This document shows, piece by piece, positions 8,951 through 18,845 of a stretch of 61,479 bases of DNA. The position numbers were made by a program, and so were the translations under genes. Within the stretch, counting starts at the first letter, position 1, and each line of letters begins with the position of its first letter. Origin of the DNA: Lysobacterales bacterium (GTDB lineage Bacteria > Pseudomonadota > Gammaproteobacteria > Xanthomonadales > SZUA-36); contig JABDJL010000017.1 of NCBI GenBank assembly GCA_013002505.1, forward strand, positions 1-61,479, given 5' to 3'. The notes beneath the pieces are model-generated. The model ran no database searches. It was not told the origin of the DNA and saw nothing but the letters and a program-made list of their open reading frames with translations.

Positions 8951-9035
8951 CTGATTTCCTGTTTACCAGGTGTCAGCGTGACCCGGCCATACCGCTGCCA
9001 CAATGTACAACGGCGCACATTCAGACAGTGAACAG

Positions 9036-10097
9036 TCAGTCATCGTCCGGCCCGGGTAAATCGAGTCCCAATTCACGGGAGCGGCGCTCCCAGCGCCGGC
9101 GCGCCAGCTCGCGCATGTCAACGGTGTCGTCACCCTCATCGACGATCTCGAGCCCCAACAGCGTTTCGAGTATGTCTTCAAGCGTGACAATGCCCTGCAG
9201 ATCGCCGTATTCGTCCACCACCATGGCGATGTGCGCTTCGAGGTTCATCAACAGGTTGAATGCCCGGTTCAGCGATATGGTTTCCAGCAGCGCCGGCAAG
9301 TCACGGCGGTAATCGGCCAGCGCCTTGTCGTGCTCGCCGTGCGCGTAAGCCGTCACGATGTCCGCCCTCAGCACGAAACCATTGACGTGGTCCTGCTCAT
9401 CACCATAAACAGGGATGCGTGAGAAACGCACGTTGCCATGGTCTTCGAAAAAGGATCTGACGGTAAGCTGCTCAGGCAGGGTAAAAAGCACCGTCCGGGG
9501 AGTCAGGATATCGATGACACGAATTCGGCGCAGCCGCAGCAGGTTCTTTACGATCTCCGACTCGCGGCGCGCGATCTGGCCTTCATCCGCGCTAAGTTCG
9601 GCCATCGCCGCAATCTCCTGGCGGCTGTAGCCACTCATGACCACGCCTTCACTCATACCGCCGGTGATTTTCTCGGACAGCCAGATGAACGGGTAGAGCA
9701 ACCAGATCAAAACACGCAATCCATAAGCGGTCATCGGAGCCAGCCGGCGCCAATGCAATGCGCCCAGCGTCTTGGGAATAATTTCGGAAAATACCAGGAT
9801 CAGCAGCGTCAGGATGGCCGATGCGATGCCCAGGTAGGCGCTGCCAAACACCACCGCTGCCTGCGCGCCGGCACCGACTGCCCCGACCGTGTGGGCAATG
9901 GTGTTCAGGGTCAGGATGGCCGCCAGCGGTTTGCCGATGTCTTCTTTGAGTTCTGCCAATATAACGCCCGATCGTTTGCCCTCACGTTCCAGCAGCATGA
10001 CGTAGGACGAACTGATGCTCAGCAATACTGCCTCGGCGATGGAACACAGGAAAGAAAAAACCAGTGCAATCAGGACATATGTAATCAGCAGCAGCAT
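9036..10097 (-). CDS. CNNM/CorC family protein (DUF21 plus CBS pair)
   Basis: A 353-residue membrane protein. Three to four helices in the first 165 residues form the DUF21/CNNM domain (SIAEAVLLSIS, ILTLNTIAHTVGAVGAGAQ, LILVFSEIIPKTLGALH), followed by a CBS pair (about residues 195-310) ending in VVDEYGDLQGIVTLEDILETLLG. The C-terminal CorC/HlyC domain is missing; the protein ends after a short charged tail. Related proteins export Mg2+ or are linked to magnesium and cobalt handling. It lies 85 bp upstream of metA on the same strand, with no evident Shine-Dalgarno at its start. Confidence 0.85.
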   Translation of the reverse strand: MLLLITYVLIALVFSFLCSIAEAVLLSISSSYVMLLEREGKRSGVILAELKEDIGKPLAAILTLNTIAHTVGAVGAGAQAAVVFGSAYLGIASAILTLLILVFSEIIPKTLGALHWRRLAPMTAYGLRVLIWLLYPFIWLSEKITGGMSEGVVMSGYSRQEIAAMAELSADEGQIARRESEIVKNLLRLRRIRVIDILTPRTVLFTLPEQLTVRSFFEDHGNVRFSRIPVYGDEQDHVNGFVLRADIVTAYAHGEHDKALADYRRDLPALLETISLNRAFNLLMNLEAHIAMVVDEYGDLQGIVTLEDILETLLGLEIVDEGDDTVDMRELARRRWERRSRELGLDLPGPDDD

Positions 10098-10175
10098 TTC
10101 AGTGGCTTGTTTTGTTCAGGCAGAGGATACCAACACCATACCGGAAAGGATGAGCGGTTTGCGGTGCCCTTGAAT

Positions 10176-10203
10176 GAAAACGCCCGGTTGCCCGGGCGTT
10201 TTC
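10176..10203 (-). terminator. Intrinsic terminator of the TonB receptor gene
   Basis: A perfect 12-bp stem, GAAAACGCCCGG paired with CCGGGCGTTTTC, closed by a 4-base loop. The A-tract and T-tract are part of the stem, so it can work in both directions, but the only gene that ends into it is the TonB receptor gene 30 bp away on the minus strand. Confidence 0.9.
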
Positions 10204-10233
10204 GGTCCTTCCAGGTTCTGTAAACCTGGCGAA

Positions 10234-12636
10234 TTACCTTTCGAAACGATGACGATAGGTCACGCCATAAGTGCGCGGCGGATTGGTGAAATAAGCGAGG
10301 CGTGCACGGCCGCCGCGCTCCCTGTTGAACGACAGGTCGGCATTTTCGTCCGTTGCGTTGTTGACGTAAAACACCACTTCCCAGTTTTCCTTGACCAGCC
10401 CGGCCCTGAGGTTGAGCGTCTGGTAAGCATCCAGTTCCAGGTCAACCGTATTGACCTCGTTGCCCGTTGCGCCACCGAAGGTAAAGCCTGGGCTGAACAT
10501 GCCGGCGCCGGCGACCTGGTCGCTGGGCTGCGTTATGCGATCACCCACGTGTTGGTACGAAGCCGAAACATAAGCCTCTGAACCGCCCGCGATATTGGTT
10601 GGGAAGTAATAGGCTGCCGTTGCGGCCAACTGCACTTCCGGCACGGACGCCAGGCGGTTGCCGTTGGCCACACCACCCAGCACATTGCCGTTGGCGTCAA
10701 TGACAGTGGTGTCGAATTCAGCCTCCAGGAAGCTGCCGGCCAAGGTCAGTTCGACGCCGTCCGACGGGCTGCCCGCGATTTCGAACTCGATACCCGTGGT
10801 ATGCGCTTCCGGCACGTTAAAGGAGATTCGTGATGAACACGTGCCGGCATCCAGCGTGACCTGCAGGTCTTCAATATCGGTATGAAAAATGGCGGCATTG
10901 ACTGTCACGCCGCTGTCGGTGCGCATCTTGACGCCAGCCTCGTAATTCCAAAGCGTTTCATCGCCGTAGTTCTGGAAGCCGCCGAAAATCTGCACGTCGT
11001 CGCCGGTGCACAGGCTTTCATTCAGCGGGTCGTTGACGCCGCCCAGACGGAAGCCTTGTGACGCCTGGGCATTAAAGGTCACATTGTCGCTGTGGTCGAA
11101 ACTGATCATGACACGTGGAATAAAGCCGTCGGCGGAGGTCTGATCCATGATGTTGTCAAATCCGGATGAGAACCAGCCACCCTGCGTGATGGTGCGCACT
11201 TCGTCGTAATCGTACCAGCGGCCACCAACGGTCAATTGCAGTACATCGCTGATGTCATAGGTAAACTCACCAAAGATCGCGGTTTGCTCCAGGTCGTAGG
11301 GCAGTACCGCGTTGTAGGGAGAATCTGGTCCAAAGCCGTTGATGGTTGCTTCGTAGGTTCCTGCACCCAAAGCGGCATCTGTTGCATTTGAATAACCCGG
11401 CGTTGGCAGGAACTGCGAGTAATCGCGCGCCGTATCTGAATAGAACAATCCAGCCAGCCACTGCAAGGGGCCATCGTTATTGGAACTGAAGCGCAGTTCC
11501 AGGGTCGTTTGCTCGACCTTGGTGCCGTCCAGCAGATTGGACGGAATCAGGATATCGATGTCAGGCATACTGACATCGGCCGACACGCTGCCAGTCAGGG
11601 CGCTGGCATCGCGGCTGACCAGGATGTCACGATCCGTGTAGCTGGCGATAAAGGTCGTGTCGAAGCTCTTGCCGGAGTTTTCGACCGTGACGTCAAAAAT
11701 ACTGATCTCGTCATCGAAACCTTCCCGCAGCCTCAGGTATTGCTGACGCTCACCCAGTTGGATCGCCGGGCGGGTCGTGGTGTACGGATTCGCATACAGG
11801 TTATAGACTTCCTGGCGGTTGAAACCTTCCATGTCTATTTCCTGATAAATAAAGCGCGGCGTGATGGTTAGTGTGTCGGTTGGTTCAAAGCGGATGGCAA
11901 GGCGCCCACCACTGCGTTGGCCGCTGTTAACGTCCTCCCAGAAGGCACCACCCTCACCCAGCGCATCGATAAAGCCGCCGTAGTTGGTGTTGTAGGCCAC
12001 TGCCCGCAGTGCCGCCGAGCCATCGCCCAGGGGGATGTTGATCATGCCTTTCAGATCATTGCCTGAACCACCGCTCGAGATCGAATTGATACCCACTTCC
12101 ACGGTGGCGTCAAAGGCCTCCGGGTCCGGTGCGTTGGTGATGTAGCGGATCGTGCCGCCGACCGAACCGGAGCCGAAGAGCGTGCCCTGCGGGCCACGCA
12201 GGGTTTCGACACGATTCAGGTCGTACAGGTCCAGGTCTGGCGTAAACAGCGACAATGAAATCACCGACTCATCCAGGTACACCCCTACCTGCTCTTTGAC
12301 GCCCGGCTGATCGCGGATGATCTGGCCGGCGGATACACCGCGGACCGCCACCTGGCTCTGGCCCGGCCCCAGGTTCTGGATGGTCAGGCCGGCAACGTTT
12401 CGTGACAGTTCTTCGAGATTGGTTGCGCCCGAACGCTCGATGTCCTGCTGCGACATGGCATTGATCGAAAATGGCACGTCCTGGATCGTGGACGCACGCT
12501 TGGTGGCGGTCACCAGGATCTCTTCCAGGGAACCCACCTCCTCGTTGTCATTGTCCTGCGCACAGACACTGGCGCTGGCCAGCATCAACGAAGTGATGGT
12601 GGCTGCCAGCAAGGATTTACGATTGTGATTTCTCAT
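10234..12636 (-). CDS. TonB-dependent outer membrane receptor
   Basis: I place the start at 12636, where GGAGAAAACC precedes the ATG and a signal peptide follows (LLAATITSLMLASASVCAQ); an earlier in-frame ATG would overlap the neighbouring gene. The 800-residue product has a TonB box-like EEILVTATKR, a plug domain (about residues 35-165, with VAVRGV and RVETLRGPQGTLFGSGSVGG) and a 22-strand-type barrel ending in VTYRHRFER. It belongs to the large group of TonB receptors without an obvious ligand signature; no transporter or siderophore gene adjoins it. A 94-bp AT-rich leader and a good sigma70 promoter precede it. Confidence 0.92.
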   Translation of the reverse strand: MRNHNRKSLLAATITSLMLASASVCAQDNDNEEVGSLEEILVTATKRASTIQDVPFSINAMSQQDIERSGATNLEELSRNVAGLTIQNLGPGQSQVAVRGVSAGQIIRDQPGVKEQVGVYLDESVISLSLFTPDLDLYDLNRVETLRGPQGTLFGSGSVGGTIRYITNAPDPEAFDATVEVGINSISSGGSGNDLKGMINIPLGDGSAALRAVAYNTNYGGFIDALGEGGAFWEDVNSGQRSGGRLAIRFEPTDTLTITPRFIYQEIDMEGFNRQEVYNLYANPYTTTRPAIQLGERQQYLRLREGFDDEISIFDVTVENSGKSFDTTFIASYTDRDILVSRDASALTGSVSADVSMPDIDILIPSNLLDGTKVEQTTLELRFSSNNDGPLQWLAGLFYSDTARDYSQFLPTPGYSNATDAALGAGTYEATINGFGPDSPYNAVLPYDLEQTAIFGEFTYDISDVLQLTVGGRWYDYDEVRTITQGGWFSSGFDNIMDQTSADGFIPRVMISFDHSDNVTFNAQASQGFRLGGVNDPLNESLCTGDDVQIFGGFQNYGDETLWNYEAGVKMRTDSGVTVNAAIFHTDIEDLQVTLDAGTCSSRISFNVPEAHTTGIEFEIAGSPSDGVELTLAGSFLEAEFDTTVIDANGNVLGGVANGNRLASVPEVQLAATAAYYFPTNIAGGSEAYVSASYQHVGDRITQPSDQVAGAGMFSPGFTFGGATGNEVNTVDLELDAYQTLNLRAGLVKENWEVVFYVNNATDENADLSFNRERGGRARLAYFTNPPRTYGVTYRHRFER

Positions 12637-12712
12637 GGTTTTCTCCGGAATAAAATCATGCACTCTTATTGGAATAATCTGATTTTTTTTACGATTTTTT
12701 AACTTGGGCCTA

Positions 12713-12740
12713 AATATAACCGAATTGTCGTCATTGACAA
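12713..12740 (-). promoter_or_regulatory. Sigma70-type promoter for the TonB receptor gene
   Basis: On the minus strand TTGTCA (12740-12735) and TATATT (12718-12713) are separated by 16 bp. The promoter starts inside the last codons of the homocysteine methyltransferase gene and would give a leader of about 70 bases. Confidence 0.55.
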
Positions 12741-13624
12741 GCCTCAATTAGCCGTTTCAACTCACGAATATGGGCCGGGCCGACTTCACAACAGCCGCCG
12801 ACGATGGCCGCCCCGGCCTCCAGCCAGCACCGGGCATGCATGGCATAAGTCTCCGGGTCGAGGTCTGTACGCGGTGGTGGCAGGTCGGCATCAACATGGT
12901 GCTCCCACAGCGGCGGAATCGGCATAAACGCATTGCCATAGGCACCAAAGGGCAGATCAGTCAGACCCTTGAGCGCCGGCATGGCGAGATCAATGACCTC
13001 GGGTGGTGAACAATTGACCAGCACCGCGGCCACGTCCAGTCCGGCCAGGGCAGCAAGCCCTTCGGCAAGGGTTTCACCACTGCGTAGCCGAACGCTGCCA
13101 TCTTCTTGAGGCTGGTCTTGCAAGGTCCATGACACCCACACCGGCTTGCCGCTGGAGGCCGCCCCGGAGGCTGCGGCACGCGCTTCTGATGCCGTGGACA
13201 TTGTTTCGCACAGGAACAAATCCACATAGGGAGACTGCAATTCTGCCTGCTCGCGGTAAAGCGGTTCGATTTCATCAAAACGGCCCACCAGGTCCGGGCG
13301 GTAGCTCTCCTGGTAGGGTGGCAGTGATCCCGCGATCATCACGGGCAGGCCGCAACGGTCACGCGCCTCGAGCGCCAGTTGACAGGCCAGGTGATTCAGC
13401 TCGACGAAGCGGCCTTCAAGACCGGCTTTGCCCAGCACCGGGCGCGTCGCCGCATAGGTATTGGTGGTAATGATGTCGGCGCCGGCTTCGATATAGTCGG
13501 CATGAATTTCGCGCACCGTTTCGGGTGATTCAAGCAATGCGCCTGCCGACCACAACAGGTCATGGCCGGAAACACCGCGCCTGATCAGTTCCTGGCCCAT
13601 GCTGCCATCAAGCAATATAGTCAT
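12731..13624 (-). CDS. mmuM: Homocysteine S-methyltransferase family protein
   Basis: The 297-residue protein is full length for MmuM. LLDGSMGQELIRRG at the N-terminus, TNTYAATRP, and the zinc ligands (Cys in LVNCSPPE and the pair in IVGGCCEVGP) are present. MmuM methylates homocysteine from S-methylmethionine or S-adenosylmethionine. It shares the strand and pathway with metA/metB, but the TonB receptor and CNNM genes lie between. No S-methylmethionine permease (mmuP) is adjacent. Confidence 0.88.
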   Translation of the reverse strand: MTILLDGSMGQELIRRGVSGHDLLWSAGALLESPETVREIHADYIEAGADIITTNTYAATRPVLGKAGLEGRFVELNHLACQLALEARDRCGLPVMIAGSLPPYQESYRPDLVGRFDEIEPLYREQAELQSPYVDLFLCETMSTASEARAAASGAASSGKPVWVSWTLQDQPQEDGSVRLRSGETLAEGLAALAGLDVAAVLVNCSPPEVIDLAMPALKGLTDLPFGAYGNAFMPIPPLWEHHVDADLPPPRTDLDPETYAMHARCWLEAGAAIVGGCCEVGPAHIRELKRLIEACQ

Positions 13625-13757
13625 GCCGGAAACCCCGCTACCGGTTGCTTTCCTGTTGGATCATCAGTTTCAGGTTCATTGTGTCCAGTTCCCATGATAC
13701 AGGCCTGCTTTTGGTATGCTCTCGTGCGGTGTTGAAGAATCGTAAACGAAGGGTTTG

Positions 13758-13828
13758 ATGAAGAGATTGCGCGCATGAACGGCTTCCGCGACGCCGAGAG
13801 TAAACTTCTCGCATCACCACTTGCATGA
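13758..13828 (+). other. Two tiny coupled open frames ahead of a membrane protein gene
   Basis: An ATG at 13758 with GAAGGG just upstream opens a 6-codon frame ending at 13778. Its TGA overlaps the ATG at 13775 of a 17-codon frame, whose TGA (13826-13828) in turn overlaps the ATG at 13825 of the large membrane protein. The large gene has no Shine-Dalgarno of its own. The chain suggests translational coupling through leader peptides, but such short frames can occur by chance. Confidence 0.3.
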
Positions 13829-15891
13829 ACTGGGTCAGGGCGGTCGAAAATCGACGCTTTCTGATCGTCGGTGGCATTTTGCTCATCGTCGCCGGCAGCC
13901 TTGTCGTAACCGCCCTGAGAAACCCTGTATCTTTCGACGCATTCTGGCATCTGCAGACGGGTCGAGACTGGCTTGTCAATGGTCTGAGCCCGTGGCTGGA
14001 CCAGTACAGCTACACGTTTTACCAACAGGAAATATCCAACCCGCCAGTGATTTTCCAGGCGCTACTGTATGGATTTACCTCCGAATTCGGCGTCAGAAAT
14101 GGGTTCCTGCTTTTTAAGCTCTCATGTTTCCTGCTGACCATTGGCGCCGCTTTTGCGGCCTTGCGACAACTTAAAGCGCATCCGCTGATCTACGCTTTTG
14201 TTCTTCCCCTGATTGCATTTTCGCTCCAGTTACGTTCCACGGTGCGGCCGGAATTACTGGCATACCTGTTCACGATTCTTGCACTGATGATGTACTTTCG
14301 TGCGGGGGAAAAAGTAAATCTTCGCAACGTGCTGCCAATGGTTTTATTGGCTTTGCTGTGGACCATTTATCATCGTTCTTCGATTATTGCTTTTGTCATT
14401 TTTGCGGGCTTCTTTCTTGATTGCGCAATCACCCAGGTACAAACCCGCGCCAGCGCGGCGGAGTGGACACGGTGGTTCGCACTGGGTGCCCTGACACTGG
14501 CGGTCGGATTCCTGAATCCCGGTTTATCCCACCCATTACTGGAGGCCATCAGTTTTTCATCTGAATGGAACCTTTATATCGCCGAGTATCAATACGGTCC
14601 GTGGCTGTTTGAGTACCCGGCGACCTTCGTTTTTCTGATGCTGGCAATCCTCACACCTTTCATGGCCATTCAGCAGCGAAAACCGGGATATCTGCTTTGC
14701 TGCCTGACCTTGACTTACGCTGCTTTCGAGTCCGCACGGCTGTTCAGTTTTGCCGGCATGGTGGTCACGTTGATATTCGCGAAATTGCTCATTTCCAGTG
14801 GCTTCCCCGCACATTGGAAGAGTCCGCGATTCCGCTTTCTTCCCCTGGCCGGAGTATTAAGCATCGTGCTGGTCATTCCAGCGCTTGCTTCCAACGTAAT
14901 GCGTGCGCAAGCGTTGATGGCTGAAAACAGGCAGACGATCAATCGCTTCCCCCAAGCCCTGACAGATTATATGCGGGACAGCCAGTTGTCCGGCCGCGTC
15001 CACAATGAATTTTCTACCGGCGGTTTTCTGATTTATCAGCTTGCTTCACAAAACCGATTTTATATCGATGGCCGGACACACATCCTGTACCCGGTAGATC
15101 ATCTAAAACGATTCATGGAGACGGTGGCTCTGCCGGAGGTTCTGCGCAAAGAACTGGATAAATACGACGTGGACATGGTGGCCTGGATTTACGACAGCAC
15201 GCGGCACGACACGGTAATGAGCCTGGGTGATTTTTCGCTGGACTTTGTCGATTCCAATCATGCGCTGTACGTCCGGGGGCCGGCCAATTTTGCCTTGCTG
15301 GGCAGCTTGTCCTGGCAACCCGCCTGCTGGCATGAAAGCCTTTCGGAGCAACTGCAGATTGAGCGCCGGAAAATGGATTCCGTGTTGCCCTGGAATTCAG
15401 GCCTGTATCCATTTGCCAATTTTGTGCTTGGGTTTGACCAGGCTGAGGACAAGCTGGCCTTTCTTGATCAAAGCTTCGCACGGGATGTCTGGAATGACGA
15501 CATGCGCCGCTTTGCCGGTTTCCAGTTAATGCAGGCTGGCCACTATGAACTGGCGGCTTCAATGTTTGCTGGCGTTATCACGCAACGGCCACAAGACCTG
15601 TTGGCTTCAGCCACTGCGTTTCTGGACGCTGATAATCATGATGCGGCCAGCCGCGCGTTGATGGTGTTTATCGCGACACCTTGGCCGGTCATTAACAGCG
15701 CGGATCTGCAGGTACTGCAATGGCTATATCAACGGCTAAATAAAATTCGGAAACTGAACGCTGAAGAACAAAGGGTACTTGAAAAGATTGGTGGTTCACT
15801 GGACTCACCCACCTTAAGAGCGGACGAAAAACCATCTGCGCTGGGCGTGTTTTGTCTTGACAGGGCATCGTCTGACCCAAGGCCCCAATGA
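13825..15891 (+). CDS. Polytopic membrane protein with a glycosyltransferase-like N-terminal motif
   Basis: A 688-residue protein with about ten transmembrane helices in the first 390 residues and a soluble C-terminal half with TPR-like helices near the end (ASMFAGVITQRPQDLLASATAFLDADN). The first external loop holds SFDAFWHLQTGRDWL and SPWLDQYSYT. This Asp/His loop pattern is shared by a group of uncharacterised bacterial membrane proteins that look like lipid-linked-sugar (GT-C) glycosyltransferases. Enzymatic function is not established. The start has no Shine-Dalgarno sequence and overlaps an upstream micro-frame. It converges with fhs. Confidence 0.75.
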   Translation: MNWVRAVENRRFLIVGGILLIVAGSLVVTALRNPVSFDAFWHLQTGRDWLVNGLSPWLDQYSYTFYQQEISNPPVIFQALLYGFTSEFGVRNGFLLFKLSCFLLTIGAAFAALRQLKAHPLIYAFVLPLIAFSLQLRSTVRPELLAYLFTILALMMYFRAGEKVNLRNVLPMVLLALLWTIYHRSSIIAFVIFAGFFLDCAITQVQTRASAAEWTRWFALGALTLAVGFLNPGLSHPLLEAISFSSEWNLYIAEYQYGPWLFEYPATFVFLMLAILTPFMAIQQRKPGYLLCCLTLTYAAFESARLFSFAGMVVTLIFAKLLISSGFPAHWKSPRFRFLPLAGVLSIVLVIPALASNVMRAQALMAENRQTINRFPQALTDYMRDSQLSGRVHNEFSTGGFLIYQLASQNRFYIDGRTHILYPVDHLKRFMETVALPEVLRKELDKYDVDMVAWIYDSTRHDTVMSLGDFSLDFVDSNHALYVRGPANFALLGSLSWQPACWHESLSEQLQIERRKMDSVLPWNSGLYPFANFVLGFDQAEDKLAFLDQSFARDVWNDDMRRFAGFQLMQAGHYELAASMFAGVITQRPQDLLASATAFLDADNHDAASRALMVFIATPWPVINSADLQVLQWLYQRLNKIRKLNAEEQRVLEKIGGSLDSPTLRADEKPSALGVFCLDRASSDPRPQ

Positions 15892-15895
15892 ATCA

Positions 15896-15911
15896 TGCGC
15901 CTGCTGGCGCA
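15896..15911. terminator. Short hairpin between convergent genes
   Basis: TGCGCC and GGCGCA pair across a 4-base loop in the 36-bp gap between the membrane protein gene and fhs. There is no T-tract on either side, so it is at best a weak terminator. Confidence 0.25.
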
Positions 15912-15927
15912 ATGAGGAGTATCCCGT

Positions 15928-17598
15928 TCAGGCGATGCCATCCACCGTGCCGTCATCATTGAGACGCACATTCATAGCTTGCGGGAATTTTGGAAGACCC
16001 GGCATGCGCAGGATGTTGCCGGTCAGCACCACCAGGAATCCGGCGCCGGCACTGATCTGGATATTGCGTACCGTGACCTGGAAATCACGCGGGCGGCCAT
16101 GCAGCAATGGGTCATCAGACAAGGAACTGGGCGCCTTGGCGATGCAGATCGGAAGCTTGTCCAGGCCCAGGCTCTCGATGCCCTTGAGGTCTTTTTCAGC
16201 ATCCTTGCTGAAAGCGATGTCGTTGGCGCCATACATTTTTTTGCACACCTTGAGCACCTTGTGATAAACCGAATCTTCAAGCTCGTAAAGCGGCTTGAAC
16301 GGCCCGTTATCTTCGATTGAAGCCATGACCTGGCGCGCCAGTTCGGCGGAGCCTTTGCCGCCTTCGGCGAAATGACGAGACTCGGCGAAGCGCACGCCGT
16401 GAGCCGTAGCGCGTTCGGCGATGATGGCGATTTCCTCGTCGGTATCGTTGGCAAAGCGGTTCAGGGCCACGACCGGCTTCTTATTGAACTGGCTGACGCT
16501 CTCGATGTGCTTGTCGAGATTTTCCAACCCCGCCATGACCGCCTCAATATCGGGTTGTTCGAGCTGGTCCTTAGCCTTGCCGCCGTGCAACTTGAGCGCC
16601 CTGACCGTGGTCACCAGCACAACCGCATCGGGATCGAGCCCGGCGGACTGGCACTTGATATCAAAAAACTTCTCGGCGCCAAGATCAAAACCGAAACCAG
16701 CCTCGGTGACGGTCCAGTCGGCATGGTGCATGGCCATGCGCGTCGCGGCCACGCTGTTGCAGCCGTGGGCGATATTGGCGAATGGACCTCCGTGGATAAA
16801 TGCGGGCACCCCTTCCAGCGTCTGCACCAGGTTCGGGTGCACGGCATCACGCAGCATCGCGAGTAATGCGCCGGTCACTTCGAGCTGGTGCGCGTAAACC
16901 GGCTCGCCGGAGTAGGTAAACCCAAGCAGTATGCTGTCCAGCCTTCGGCGTAAGTCTTCGACATCGTTGGCCAGGCACAAAATGGCCATGACCTCGGAAG
17001 CAGCCGTGATATCAAAACCGCCCTCGCGCGGTATGCCCTGCATTTTGCCGCCCAGGCCCAGCACGATCTTGCGCAGGCTGCGATCGTTCATGTCCATCAC
17101 GCGCCGCCAGACGATGGTGCGCGGGTCAATCTGCAGGTCATTACCATGAAAAATATGATTGTCCACCATGGCCGAAATCAGGTTATTGGTGGTCGTGATG
17201 GCGTGAAAATCACCGGTGAAGTGCAGGTTGATCCGGTCGGCCGGCATAACCTGCGCGTAGCCACCTCCCGTGGCGCCGCCCTTGATGCCCATGCACGGAC
17301 CCAAAGACGGTTCGCGCAGGGCCACGGCCACTGATTCGCCAATGTCTTTAAAACCCTGCACCAGCCCGATTGAGGTGGTGGTCTTGCCCTCACCCGCCGC
17401 GGTTGGCGTGGTAGCTGAAACCAGCACCAGCTTGCCCTTGCCGTCGCGTTTGCGCGCTTCCTTCAGCGCATCGAGGTGCACCTTGCAGATATCGTCACCA
17501 AAGGAAATCAGGTGTTTCCGGTCAATGCCGAGCTCAGCGGCAATATCGGCTACGGGGCGAGGCTTGGCCTGCTGGGCAATGGCATGATCGGACAGCAT
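15928..17598 (-). CDS. fhs: Formate--tetrahydrofolate ligase
   Basis: The 556-residue protein is a complete ATP-dependent 10-formyl-THF synthetase. The P-loop TPTAAGEGKTTTSIGL (about residues 65-80), EPSLGPCMGIKGGATGGGYAQV, THF-site residues in LTYSG-like GFTYSG, and HGGPFANIAHGCNS are all present, and the end SAGAGFLVVLTGNILRMPGLPKFPQA is typical. It feeds formate into the C1-folate pool. It is last in a minus-strand run with formate dehydrogenase delta and molybdenum cofactor genes, 62 bp after moeA, which links it to formate handling. Two Cys/Met-rich neighbours are unrelated. Confidence 0.96.
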   Translation of the reverse strand: MLSDHAIAQQAKPRPVADIAAELGIDRKHLISFGDDICKVHLDALKEARKRDGKGKLVLVSATTPTAAGEGKTTTSIGLVQGFKDIGESVAVALREPSLGPCMGIKGGATGGGYAQVMPADRINLHFTGDFHAITTTNNLISAMVDNHIFHGNDLQIDPRTIVWRRVMDMNDRSLRKIVLGLGGKMQGIPREGGFDITAASEVMAILCLANDVEDLRRRLDSILLGFTYSGEPVYAHQLEVTGALLAMLRDAVHPNLVQTLEGVPAFIHGGPFANIAHGCNSVAATRMAMHHADWTVTEAGFGFDLGAEKFFDIKCQSAGLDPDAVVLVTTVRALKLHGGKAKDQLEQPDIEAVMAGLENLDKHIESVSQFNKKPVVALNRFANDTDEEIAIIAERATAHGVRFAESRHFAEGGKGSAELARQVMASIEDNGPFKPLYELEDSVYHKVLKVCKKMYGANDIAFSKDAEKDLKGIESLGLDKLPICIAKAPSSLSDDPLLHGRPRDFQVTVRNIQISAGAGFLVVLTGNILRMPGLPKFPQAMNVRLNDDGTVDGIA

Positions 17599-17660
17599 GT
17601 GATGATTCCCTGGATTGGTCTTATATTTAAGGTCTTATTCTAGTGCAAGGCTGCCGGGGG

Positions 17661-18845
17661 CTAAAGCAACAGGGCATAGGGCAGGAAATCGATAGTGTCG
17701 CCCTTGTGAATTTCGTGGCCTTCGGGCTGGACGGCCAGGCCATTTCCCCAAACCGAAGAAAACAGGATACCGCTGGATTGCGACGGGTAAATTTCCAGCC
17801 CTTTTGGACTGTGGCGAACCCTCAGGTACTCGGTGCGCGAAGGCGCCTTGCGCGAAAATGTAGCGCGGACCTGCATGGGCTGAACTTCGGTATTGCTCAT
17901 GCCCTGCAGCGACCACAGGTAAGGCCGGGCCACGATCAGCGCCGTGACCAGCACCGAGGCCGGGTTTCCTGGCAGGCCAAGAAATGGCGTGCCACAGACG
18001 TGGCCGAATGCGAATGGTTTACCCGGCTTGATCGACACTTTCCACAATTCCAGGGCACCCAGCCCGGCAACGACATTCCTGATGTGATCTTCCTCGCCAA
18101 CCGACACGCCTCCGGATGAAACGATCACATCCGCCTTGCCCGCGGTTTCGCCGAGCAGTTGCTGAATCTCGGCCGGATCATCGCGGACAATACCCAGGTC
18201 CATAACCTCGAAGCCCCAGCCGCGCAGCAGGGCATTAAGCAGGTAGCGATTGGAGTTGTAGATCTGTCCACCGGCAACAGGCTCGCCCGGTTCTACCAGT
18301 TCGCTGCCATTCGACAGCACGGCCACCCTCAGGCGGCGACAGGCCGGCACCGTGGCCATTCCCAGCGACGCGAGCAGGCCGGTTTCCTGTGGCCTGAGCC
18401 GCCGGCCAGCTTCAAGCACCACCTGGCCCTTTGCCACGTCCTGCGCCCGGGGCCGGATATTGGCGCCCTTTTCCGGCATTTTCTTAATAAGCACTGAACC
18501 GTCAATTTCAGAGCAGTTTTCCTGTATCACGACGGTGTCCGCGTCAGGCGGAATTTCCGCTCCTGTAAAAATGCGCGCCGCGGTCCCCGGTGCCAGCTTT
18601 TCAGCTACGGCGCCGGCCGGGACCCGCTGGCTGACCGGAATGGGTGTATCGGCATGGTGCCAGCTGTCGTGTCGCAGTGCATAACCATCCATGGCCGAAT
18701 TGTCAGCCGGCGGTACATTTACCCCGGAAACCAACCGCTTTGCCAGCACCGCGCCACAGCATTGATCTATGCCAAGCTGCTCAACATCGGCAATGGGTTG
18801 AACCGTGGCCAGCAGCCGCGCGATTGCCTGGTCTACTGAATGCAT
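17661..18845 (-). CDS. moeA: Molybdopterin molybdenumtransferase
   Basis: MoeA inserts molybdate into adenylated molybdopterin. The 394-residue protein has the domain order of the family, with NVPPADNSAMDGYALR near the N-terminus, FTGAEIPPDADTVV, the substrate loop VIVSSGGVSVGEEDHI and PFLGLPGNPASVLVT in the MPT-binding domain. The start codon directly abuts the moaB stop, so translation is probably coupled. It lies in the fdsD-mobA-moaB-moeA-fhs run. Confidence 0.95.
   Translation of the reverse strand: MHSVDQAIARLLATVQPIADVEQLGIDQCCGAVLAKRLVSGVNVPPADNSAMDGYALRHDSWHHADTPIPVSQRVPAGAVAEKLAPGTAARIFTGAEIPPDADTVVIQENCSEIDGSVLIKKMPEKGANIRPRAQDVAKGQVVLEAGRRLRPQETGLLASLGMATVPACRRLRVAVLSNGSELVEPGEPVAGGQIYNSNRYLLNALLRGWGFEVMDLGIVRDDPAEIQQLLGETAGKADVIVSSGGVSVGEEDHIRNVVAGLGALELWKVSIKPGKPFAFGHVCGTPFLGLPGNPASVLVTALIVARPYLWSLQGMSNTEVQPMQVRATFSRKAPSRTEYLRVRHSPKGLEIYPSQSSGILFSSVWGNGLAVQPEGHEIHKGDTIDFLPYALLL

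Noticed and set aside
8951-9035. SAM riboswitch before metA
   Set aside because: The gap is only 85 bp and I find no stem arrangement of any SAM riboswitch class.
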